A stretch of DNA of 64,000 nt. Source: Moniliophthora roreri (Eukaryota; Basidiomycota; Agaricomycetes; Agaricales; Marasmiaceae). A program made the translations under genes and the position numbers. The notes under the pieces were generated by a model. That model made no database searches. It was not told where the DNA came from and worked only from the letters and a program-made list of their open reading frames with translations. The DNA lies in the NCBI GenBank assembly GCA_001466705.2, contig LATX02000180.1, forward strand, positions 682,001 through 746,000. Reading direction: 5' to 3'. Shown here piece by piece: positions 22,811-32,085 of the stretch (the first letter of the stretch is position 1; every line of letters begins with the position of its first letter).

Positions 22811-24709
22811 CTGGAAGAGCGGTAGCTCATCGTACTTTCAGCATTGCTCGCATCCGTGGTGAAGATAAGGAATCAGAGTTTCTATATGTCGGGTATAGTG
22901 GACCGGAAGCTCTCGAAGTTCGCCTCTCGATAATACTAGTTGACTCAAACTCTTACACTCGATAGGTATTCAAACGGGATTTCAAGTGGTTTTCTGTTGT
23001 CAAGTGCGACCTCCGATTCTCGATCCACAAACCAAATACTTACCATTGAGATCGTTAGACATCCGGATGTCGCCCAACTTTTTGGCTACAACGACCATCA
23101 TGGTTTACCAGCGCTGATATTCTACGATGGTCGGCGTCTTAGTCACATTTGTGAACGGTCTGCTAACCTAGCCGTCCTCTACAGCACTCATTCCTTTGAA
23201 CCATGTTATCCTTCCGGAAAAAGAAACGCAATGGAGTCTTGATTTATATTTTCGGTTTCAGGTGCGTTTTCCATGCCAGCCTTGTGGATTTGACTGATAT
23301 CCTTGCCCACAGGCTAGTGTCCTTGCAGTAGCTGGGGATATAGAGTTCGTATGTCCCTTTTAACTCGAAAGTTTACTTTGAGTAGTCGTAATGGTGCAAG
23401 CTTACAGCCACCGCCTTCGAACGAATTATGGATCGACCCTAGGAGCGGTGCAGTGAGAAGAGGTCCTTCTATTGGGGGTTCTTATTTTGCCTTCCGACCG
23501 TTCCACGTACCTTCCAATGCATCACTTAACCCACTGTCTATTCAGACATATAGTGATACCAACGCCATTGTTGACTATCTCGCCATGATACTCCCAGACA
23601 CTATCTTCGGGCAAGTCAGTGACCGATACAGGTCCAGTTTGGAACAGCTGACTACTGGTGAAGCGTGGCCATACCTTGCCAGCTCGCTTTGGAAAAGGAA
23701 ACAAGAAGATATTATCGCTCAGTGGACGGTTGCGGAGATGCCGCAATATGTTAATTGGAGCTCCAGGCTCCCGTTAAGGATGGAGGTACACAAAGTCCTC
23801 ATGGAGGACGGATCGGTGCGGTAGGTAGGAAATGATCGTGTTGGATTGACGCGTACTCACCGAGGACACAGGTTTCCAGTCGCTGCCAATGGGACGGATT
23901 TTGAGCGTAGTAAAATATCCTTATCATACAACTTGCTCTATAACAACAGGCAGATCAACGTTCGGAGTTCCTGGCTTACTCAGGCGCACAGTGTCTTTAG
24001 CCAATTGGGAATTCATGAAGGGGAATGGGAGGAGTACTGTGAGTTCATGTATTACTTGCATGCTTCTGCTGACTCAAGCCATCAGCTATTATTGATCATT
24101 TCTGGCTTGAATTCCATCGTACAAAAGAGACCTGCCAACAAGCGGTCATCGATACCCGATATGGTACTCCTCCCGTATACCTCTTCATTCGACCTATCCC
24201 TCGCCCTTTCGATGATGAGAGAATATGGAGGTCCTGGGCAGAAAGTGACAAGGCGAAGTATTTCTGGTCGTTTGACCATTCTGGGCAGGAAGAAATGCCG
24301 GAAAGCACAAGAGTGTCTCTGGGACTTCCGTTGTTCACGACCAAGATAGAGGCTTATTGTTATTCTTGGAACCTCGAGGATTACAAGACCATTGAAAAAC
24401 TCCACCTTGCCAAGGGCTTTGATCCCAAGACGACAGATTATGCTCGTTCTCTCGGTAATCCTCTTATGCAAGTCATTGGAGACGAGGATCGGTTCGAAGA
24501 ATTGGAGGATTCAACGAGCTCCACTACGATCGCTGATATTCTGGAATCTTATAACCGTTTCAATGTAGACGGTACGCACCTAAATTGCATGTGTCCAATT
24601 CATATATTTACAACCTACATTAGACGATTGTTCAACTGAAGGATACAGCTCTGATGAGGAGAGGATTCTGTATCCTCGGTTGAGGGAGAGAGTAGATCAC
24701 AAGTTTTAA
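22735..24709 (+). pseudogene. Family copy 4: 5'-truncated paralogue, possibly with a repeat-derived start
   Basis: Family similarity begins at about 22811 with RAVAHRTFSIARIRGEDKES and EFLYVGYSGPEALE. It continues through RHPDVAQLFGYNDHHGLPAL, LIPLNHVILPEKETQWSLDL, NELWIDPRSGAVRRGPSIGG, VRSSWLTQAHSVFSQLGIHE, VYLFIRPIPRPFDDERIWRS and GFDPKTTDYARSLGNPLM. The last exon reads DDCSTEGYSSDEERILYPRL and ends RERVDHKF at 24709, with no nonsense codon in the exons I followed. The normal N-terminal exon (MAFIQGSS-type) is missing. An ATG at 22735 inside the foldback arm is in frame and would supply MTNLLLLHKSIQFLKLNGFF instead. It could be a truncated pseudogene or a chimeric gene; expression data would decide. 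Confidence 0.65.
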
Positions 24710-24869
24710 CAGATGATGATAGAGCTGTAGTATGGTATGTACATGGTATAGAATTTTGTGAACGAGTGTCAACGTAAATGTCCGTGCTTGTGCTTGGCGC
24801 GACGAGTCTGTAACTCTTTTGTCAAACCATCATCACGCTCATTCTCAGTCGCTCTTTTACACATTCTAA

Positions 24870-26393
24870 ATGCCACCAGATAGCCCTCCAATGCTATATA
24901 AACAGCCTAGACAACTTACTTCGAGTAGCAGCTTCAACTGGTGGCCTTATCCTCCATGGGGTGCATCATCAACTTCAACACCAATAGCCGTCCCAGTTAC
25001 TATCATCACAACTACAATCCAAGAGGTTCCTACACCCACTGCTGTTCCCGAAACTTCTCTCGTCGTTGTCAGCTCATCACCATTGCCATCGTCACCGTCT
25101 AGTCCAAGTCAGCCATCCGTTCACAATTCCAGTGGCTTGGATTCTTCGTCATCTCCTGCCTCTTCCTCCGTGCCTCCCAGTTCGAATGTCATCATATCTA
25201 TCACTCCGCTCAATGTTTCTCCCAGTGCTACTCCATCCTTTATCGAATACCCCAAGAATTCCGTCAATTCAAACTCGAATGAAAAAATCAACATGATCCT
25301 AATCCCCGTCTTTGTCGTCGTTGGCGTGTTGTTGGGCAGCGTGGTCGCTTGGTTCGGGTACGGTTGTATCACGCGGAAAGCTCACCGGAAGAAGAACAGG
25401 AAAAGGACAGAGTTGGAGGTTGGGCCTGAGTATTCGTATAGTCCATCGCTTAAGGACGAATCGGAGAAGATGGCATTATCGACGGTGGATTTACACGGAC
25501 TTGGCCAAGATCATACATGGCGAGGGTTAGATTACACCGAGGAGCGAAACTCGTTACTGGTTCCAGGTCTTCCCCACTCTGCTCAAAATTATTTCCTTTC
25601 ACCTGTTCCTCGAGATGCATCGAACAAAAGTCTATCCAGAGCGGCTACCTCCAAAACCGCGACCTCTGTCTCTATCTATTCTCAAGTAGATCTCGAAAAC
25701 GCTGATGAAGATATTGATCCTCGTTCGCCCCGTATCTCGCAGAAGAAGTCGAAGAAGAAACAAAGCTTGAACACAATTCGAAGATTTCCTACTACTGCGA
25801 CATCCACTACTACTACAAGCACGAACACCCGTATAGAAAGTCTCTCTCGGAGACGGCCCACGTACACTAGAGATGATACATCTTCCTCTCCGCATGCAGA
25901 ACTCAGCAGGAACGGTACAGCTCGTACTTGCGCTACTACTACCACTACTGGGACAAGTAAGGGAACTGGTGACCGCGATTTTCGGAGACCGGATCTTAGT
26001 AGGGCGACGACAGCGCGAACCACGACTACCACACGAACTGGTGCAGAGACATCTATGGGCTTCCGAATTGTAGACGAAACTCCCCTCCAGAGTCCTACCG
26101 GTGGGTTCGCTTCACCGAACACTGGGTTCTCGTGGGTTGGTGTTGGAGAGTTGATTTGGCAGCGTCGTGGTACAGAGGAGGTGGATAAAGACAAGTATAC
26201 GTCCCTCCCGAAGAGTCCTGCTCGTTCGAAGAGGTCTACGGGGTCGAGGAAGAATACTGCTGAGGAGAGAGATCAAAAGTTGAGGGAGTATTATGGGTAT
26301 GGTCTACCAAAGAGTCCGCCGCAGGTGACGACGCCGAGGTTGGAGGGCGAGCTGTGTTTCACACCATTAATTGGGCAGGGTAGGGGGAAATAG
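24870..26393 (+). CDS. Single-pass membrane protein with Ser/Thr/Pro-rich ectodomain
   Basis: One uninterrupted ORF of 507 aa. Residues 1-140 are rich in Ser, Thr, Pro and Val, as in O-mannosylated wall-facing domains; no classical cleavable signal peptide is evident. One hydrophobic helix around residues 142-166 (MILIPVFVVVGVLLGSVVAW) is followed at once by a basic cluster (TRKAHRKKNRKR), giving an outside-to-inside topology. The cytoplasmic part is about 340 aa, with many Ser/Thr, a TTATSTTTTSTNT tract, an SPRISQKKSKKKQS cluster and repeated KSP motifs (LPKSPARSKRS, LPKSPPQ). The architecture resembles fungal Mid2/Wsc-like surface sensors, but no WSC or other named domain is seen and the class is a guess. 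No introns needed. Confidence 0.75.
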   Translation: MPPDSPPMLYKQPRQLTSSSSFNWWPYPPWGASSTSTPIAVPVTIITTTIQEVPTPTAVPETSLVVVSSSPLPSSPSSPSQPSVHNSSGLDSSSSPASSSVPPSSNVIISITPLNVSPSATPSFIEYPKNSVNSNSNEKINMILIPVFVVVGVLLGSVVAWFGYGCITRKAHRKKNRKRTELEVGPEYSYSPSLKDESEKMALSTVDLHGLGQDHTWRGLDYTEERNSLLVPGLPHSAQNYFLSPVPRDASNKSLSRAATSKTATSVSIYSQVDLENADEDIDPRSPRISQKKSKKKQSLNTIRRFPTTATSTTTTSTNTRIESLSRRRPTYTRDDTSSSPHAELSRNGTARTCATTTTTGTSKGTGDRDFRRPDLSRATTARTTTTTRTGAETSMGFRIVDETPLQSPTGGFASPNTGFSWVGVGELIWQRRGTEEVDKDKYTSLPKSPARSKRSTGSRKNTAEERDQKLREYYGYGLPKSPPQVTTPRLEGELCFTPLIGQGRGK

Positions 26394-26804
26394 GACGGCC
26401 ACCAAGCGAAGGCGTGTCAGTGAAAAAATTACGGACAGGTTTGTGATAGATAAAAGTTTGTACTCCTAGGTTTTGAGATGTGTTTAGAGTTGGGACGTAG
26501 CCATCGAATGTACTATTCTAGCCCAACTCGAACGTTGTGTATGGTAGCGATTGGTACCGCCAGCGTAGAATCCTATCCAACATTGGTTGCGAAACGGACC
26601 TGGGTCTAGTTTGAGTGCCAGTGCCGACAAATCTGAGCACATCTCAGCTGAAAAAACACCGTTGGTCTCGATAGACGTAGACACGTGACCCTGAATTTCG
26701 AGCTTCGGCGCCGTTCAGCGCAATGTCAGACGCGTTCTTTTTTCTCCTCGTGCAATGGTGAGCAAGACCTCTTTTCTGTCGACTTTTACTCATCGATATC
26801 ACAG
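26394..26804. other. Intergenic, 3' flank of the membrane protein and 5' region of the WD40 gene
   Basis: No recognisable gene. Candidate first-exon ATGs of the WD40 gene lie at 26723 and 26755, but neither joins cleanly by eye to the first WD repeat. Confidence 0.35.
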
Positions 26805-28102
26805 AGTCTTGCCTTCTTACACGCTCATGGTTCGTCAGAGTGTTCGTAACATCCATTCACCTCGGGGAAAACCATCCAATCTAATCTCTTCATTCAGCCC
26901 ACTCGGACGCAATCTGGGGAATATCCTGGACAGAAACCGACAATGTAATCTCTATATCTGCTGATGGCTCTATCAAGCAATGGACTTCATCTTCTGGTCA
27001 ACCAAACCCTCCATCTCACGGTTTTCCACCGCGTCATACACTGGCTCTTACCTCGCTTTCAACATCGCCTGATGGCAGATATGTGTTGTACAATAGTCTT
27101 GAAGGGCTTACTAGCTTGTGGGATCTGAGTAGTGGTGAAGTGGTTGGAAAGTTTGAAAGTTATGCTAGGCAAGGGCAGCCTGATGATGCGGAGCCTTGTG
27201 AGTTTTCCTTTATTTCTGGAGGTGTCAAGGCCCTAAACGGTGCTTTTTTTGGATTTTCGTAGCATGGTCGGTATCCCTCAACCCAAAAGGAGAAACATAC
27301 GCATCATGCGGCGGTTCAGGAAGAGTCACTATTCACTCTGCTACTCCAGGCGCAGATTTTGGCTCGCGACTGAGCACGATATCATCAGGGAGAAGTAAAT
27401 TTGGGATGTTCTGCTCTCATGTCTGTTCGTTTTTCCAAGGATTTCAAAGCATTACTGATCGATGTCACCAGAGTCCAGATGGAAAACACCTCGCGCTATC
27501 TTCCGAAAATGGCCAAATATTCATCTTTGACCTCGAATCAAGCTCTCTTTTAACGACGTTTACTTCTCATGCTATGAGCGTCCGTTCCTTATCTTGGTCG
27601 CCTGACAGTAGTGTACGCTTTGATCCATCTCTGTTTTCATGTGCGACTCTAATCAATTCGACGAACTACAGCTCCTGCTCAGTGGATCGGAAGACAAGCG
27701 TCTTATCCTTCATGATGTTCGTGTTTCTTCTTCTGGTGCCATGTCAGGCGGTGCCGTAGCAACATTCAGTGGGCACACTTCTTGGGTTCTCAGTGTCGAC
27801 TTTTCACCCGATGGTAGATTAGGGTTATCTGGGTGAGGGGACATCCTACGCCTGCGTTGTTCTCGCTGAATTGAACTGAATATCTCTCCCTCTCTCTCTC
27901 TAGCTCGGCCGACAAAACGATGAAAGTATGGGACATTGGTGCCCGTGCAGCAGTATCTACTATTCCAGACACCGGTGGAGGGGAAGTCTGGGCTGTTTCG
28001 TGGAGACCAAAGCCTCCTGCTCACGGTGCTGGTGCTGGAGCATTTGTGAGTGGAGGAGAGGATGGTGTAGTCAAGTGGTGGAGAGGCGCAGGTGCCAACT
28101 AA
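26805..28102 (+). CDS. SKI8: SKI8/WDR61-type WD40-repeat protein
   Basis: Exons at 26898-27197, 27263-27420, 27472-27612, 27672-27832 and 27904-28102 join in frame. They give AHSDAIWGISWTETDNVISI, GSIKQWTSSSGQPNPPSHGF, GLTSLWDLSSGEVVGKF, SPDGKHLALSSENGQIFIFD, LLLSGSEDKRLILHDVRVSS, GHTSWVLSVDFSPDGRLGLS and SADKTMKVWDIGARA, ending EDGVVKWWRGAGAN. This is the single-propeller layout of Ski8, with a glycine-rich insert in the last repeat. Ski8 is the beta-propeller of the cytoplasmic Ski complex (mRNA decay with the exosome), and in some fungi also takes part in meiotic double-strand-break formation. The true first exon is uncertain: an upstream piece ending in LHAH at about 26829 is plausible, with a start between 26723 and 26805. 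Confidence 0.85.
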
Positions 28103-28848
28103 CGTTACTTTGTTTTGCTCAGGATGTATGTATTGGTATGGAACATGAGATAATGGAATCGAAGGCTATGTTGCAAATAGATTCTCACTATCTTATGCCA
28201 CCTGAAGGCCGTAGAAGGTATATTACTTTAGGTAGTATTTGAAGATTTACAAGTATCTGATATGGTCGGACCCATGAAGAAGAGTATCATTTTCGGGGAA
28301 CGCTTGCCTTTCTGCAGGGAATGATAGACGGAAAAAGGGATGTGTCGAGTGAAAATAGAATGATAGGACTTGTCAGGCCTCCAAAGCGACCTTTTGACGC
28401 GCCGAGGGAGATATGTAGGGATGCTAGCGCTGGCCTAACTTCTGCCGCGGAATGGGGGGACGCGTCGTTCAAGTTGACGCGTTGACGCTCTATACAGCGA
28501 GGAACGAGCGATTGAGTCTGCCTACAGGAGACTACGTTGACGCAGTTATGTGAATCTCGGCCACGTTGTCATTGCAAAAATTGAACGTTGGCCAGTAACG
28601 ACAAAGCAAAGATGCGAAAGTTGGAAGAGATCCCATAAGTTTGCTAAAAAGTACGCGATAGACATTGACGATTCATTTTTATGTGGGTTTTGGTAGTGAA
28701 TATCCTTTTTTGGGACGCTTATCCTGCTCCCTGTCATGCCAGATGTACACTGCCTCCTGCATCTCCATGGCAAACACGCACTTCTGCGTTCAAAAGCTGT
28801 AAATCCCTCCTATAACATTCATCTTCTCCCGACCCTCCCCAGCGTACC
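28103..28848. other. Intergenic between SKI8 and family copy 5
   Basis: Mixed-composition DNA with no supported gene, RNA or repeat. Two short ACGCGT/GACGCG clusters occur near 28397 and 28460-28485. Confidence 0.35.
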
Positions 28849-31222
28849 ATGCCCTTCATCCAAGAATGTTCAGACTTTGAATTTCACAACAACCAAATCA
28901 CAGTCGTAGAAGGCTCTCAGTATAATACCACACATACCATTCACGACAATCGTACAGTACAAGTCGTGTGCCAGGAGAGAAAGGAACACACAATTTGGGA
29001 TGAGGTACGTTGGTTTTTTCTCTTCGAACGAGCAACAAATCTCACTGACTGGTTCTGTTGAATGATTTAGTACGAACGGGTTCGGACTGGCAATGTTAAC
29101 CTCATCAAGACTGTGGGCACCAGTGATATCATATCTGAATGTGATATATCTAAATATGATGCTTCCTGGTGGTTATGCAACCGGAGAGTAGTAGCTCGTC
29201 GCACCATCAGTGTCGCTCGTATTCGTGGTGAAGACAAGGAAGCAGAGTTTCTATACGTCGGGTACAGTGGACCAGAAGCCTTCCAGGTAAGTATAACATC
29301 CCTTCTTGATATTTGATCTCAAATCCCCTACTCAAATAGGCCTTCAAACGGGACTTTGATGAATTTTCTACCGTCAAGTGCGGATTATTTCCCAATCTTC
29401 GATCCATATGTTACATGTTCACCGTTATCGTTAGACATCCGAACGTCGCCCAGCTTTTTGGCTACAACGACAGTCAACATGGTTTACCAGCATTGATATT
29501 CTACGATGGTGAGCGTGTTGACCACGTCTGGAGCTCAATTGACTCATTTGACTCCTTTCTACAGCCCTCATTCCTCTGAACAGTGTTCTCTCGGCAAACC
29601 AAGCACATCTTTGGGCCACATTATATTTTCGTATTCAAGTACGTCCTACATGCCATGCTTGTGAACTGAACTGACATCATTATACACAGCTTCACGCCGT
29701 AGGCATGTTCAATGATAAATTTCTCTTTGTACGTCCCTTAAACTCAAATGTTCCCTTTGGCCCTGAGTCTTGAAGGTGGAAGCATATAGGATGTGGGCGA
29801 ACTATGGATTGAGTCCAGGAGCGGTGCGTTACGGAGAGGGCCCTGGGTTCAAAGTCATGCAAGATTATATCGATTATCCGCTGCACCTCCAACTTTACGC
29901 CTTGATCCGCTATCCATTCAGACATATAGTGATACCAACGTCATCGTTGACTACCTCGTCAGGATACTCCCAATAGACATTATCCTCAAGCTCATCAGTG
30001 CCCAAGATAAGCGCTATCATTCATGGCTGGGTGCTGAAGCGTGGCCATACCTCGCCACCTCGCTTTGGAAACCGGACCAATCACGTATTATCGCTCGTTG
30101 GACAGGACTTGTGCGGTATGCATGTGTGGACCGTCGTTTATGGATAAAGGAGCGCAAAATTGTCATGGAGGACGGATCAGTACGGTATGTAGTAGATGAT
30201 TGTGTTGGATGATGTGTACTCATTTGGGATATAGGATCGAATTTGCAGATGCTGAGGGTTTCTTGCCTCCCTTGCCGTTGAAATACGAACTGTTTCATGA
30301 TAGCGAGCGACTGGGCATCTGGAGCGTGTGGCTTGCTCAGGCGCACAGTATCTTTAGCCAACTGGGAATTCATGAAGGTAAATGGGAAGAATACTGTGGG
30401 TTTCGGTACGCTCTTGTACATATTTAACTCTTGACTTCTTGACAGCAATAACCACACGTTTTGAGCTTAGTTTCTACTATATGGCCTACCGGAAGAAAAG
30501 TGCATCAAAGAAGCCCACATACCTCTTCGTTCGGCCCATCCCTCGGCCTTCCGATAACGAGACAACATGGAGGTCTTGGGCAAAAAGCGTGTACTTCTGG
30601 TCCTTTGATCCTTTTGGGCGAGAAGAGATATCAGAAAGCAAGAGAATATCTCTGGGACTACCATCTTTTAGGATTGAAATACACCTTTGGTACACATCCT
30701 GGAATTTCAATACCTACAAAGTCATGGAAAGGTTTCAACATTTCAAGGGATTTGATCCTACAACAACGGACTATGCTCACTCCCTTAGCTACCCTATCAT
30801 ACAAGTTGTCGAGGACAAGGATTGCTTCCAGGAATTGGGCGAATCAAATGGTACGTAGCACTTCTGCATTTTCTCGATTTCATGCTAATATTCTCACCTT
30901 ACGCAGATGACCGCTCAACGTCGGAGGACGAGGAACTGATGGTAATTGAGGAACTGGTGGCAGTGGATCGCGACTCTTCTTGCCCAGATACTGCTCATCG
31001 CGACGTCATACCTTTTTCCACACCCAATGATACCCTCATGAACGAAATTCCAGATGCAGAGACCAATGAGGTGACTGTAGGCAACAAACAAAAGTCGAAA
31101 GCGGCGGGCTCCAGTAGTAAACGTCGTAAATTTCACACAGACGACAGCGAGGGTGAAGTTGCAACGACGGGGTCAAGTATGAAACGTCGCCGGACCGCCA
31201 CCGATGCGAAGAACCTTGTCTA
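28849..31222 (+). CDS. Family copy 5: paralogue ending early by nonsense codons in the basic tail
   Basis: Ten exons: 28849-29004, 29071-29286, 29340-29377, 29435-29508, 29565-29638, 29690-29728, 29790-30184, 30235-30395, 30446-30850 and 30907-31222. They encode MPFIQECSDFEFHNNQITVV, VVARRTISVARIRGEDKEAE, AFKRDFDEFSTVK, HPNVAQLFGYNDSQHGLPAL, ELWIESRSGALRRGPWV, VWLAQAHSIFSQLGIHEGKW, YLFVRPIPRPSDNETTWRSW and GFDPTTTDYAHSLSYPI. This copy gives the clearest exon plan for the family. The last exon resembles copy 1 (KSKAAGSSSKRRKFH, SSMKRRRTATDAKN) but stops at TAG (31221-31223) where copy 1 has CAG. A second TAG follows at about 31255, before the remnant KKRGRGGRKGQGQ-like end. The truncated product loses roughly 60 residues. 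Function unknown; no HRD or DFG motif, so active kinase is unlikely. Confidence 0.75.
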
Positions 31223-31346
31223 GGCTCCAAAGCGGGAGAAATGGGACGACTTGCCATAGCGAGAGTCGAGCAGCTGCAAGGTTCGACCCAGAGTTTGTGC
31301 ACGAGGAGCTGGTGAGGCGAAATCCGAAGGTAGCGCGTCGAAGAAA

Positions 31347-31945
31347 CGGGGCCGGGGAGGTCGGAAAGGGCAAGGTCAGGCGAGTGGGAAGGTTAGGTAG
31401 TTGACAGGCACGACTATTAGTTTAAAGGCCGATGTGGCTGACACTGTTACGCAAGCTAGATTTCTCTACAAAATGCCATGGTGGTATTGGTGCAGGCATC
31501 ATCACATTTCATACTTGTGCTGTCAAGTAACTATATTTGTTCACTATATCCTACTCTATTGTACTATAGCCTGTGTGGTAATCAGAGTCCATTCTTACTA
31601 TCATACTCCCAAGCATATGTAGATCTTGGTTGAGCCTAACTCCAAGGAGAATTGCATGTTGTTGGTCAATGGCAGAGTGAGAAAGGCCTGCATGGCATAC
31701 TTAGGCCACAGAAAGTCATGGTCTCATGATGTCATGTGTCATACATGCACTGAAAGTTTCTCAAAGCTGTCCTGGTAGACAAGGTTAGTTAAACAGAAAT
31801 TCTTATATTGCATAGATATTTTATCCCTCCAGAAGAATTTATGCCTCAATATCAAATAGCGACGACTTGATTGGGAATAGGGAAAAGCAGAAAATAGGCG
31901 TACCCCACTACGCGTCAGGTCATGGGACCATGACCTTCCGTGGCC
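31347..31945. repeat. 600-bp duplicated segment, CpG-rich version
   Basis: Starts inside the former last exon of family copy 5 and ends at CTTCCGTGGCC, just before the FunK1 upstream block. A second version lies at 55926-56532 and differs mainly at CpG sites. Because this copy contains a real gene end, it is the likely source. Confidence 0.8.
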
Positions 31946-32085
31946 GGTGGCCCCGAGTGTGTCACGTCTACTGTGACGTCCAGTCATATGATCGTGTCAC
32001 TCAGACTGTGGCCGACAGCGTTATACTTATATATAGTGGAAAATGCTCGTTACCGTCAAAACTTTCAATCTCAACTCTGAACATC
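31946..32085 (+). promoter_or_regulatory. Promoter region of FunK1 copy 1
   Basis: Contains GTCACGTCTACTGTGACGTC, two CRE/ATF-like half sites in about 20 bp, and a TATA-like CTTATATATAGT about 50-60 bp before the ATG. The block is identical upstream of copy 2, so both genes probably share regulation. The bZIP assignment is inference from motif. Confidence 0.5.

Noticed and set aside
7041..31222. Active protein kinases in the repeated family
   Set aside because: Only an N-lobe-like stretch is seen; HRD and DFG motifs are absent from all copies.
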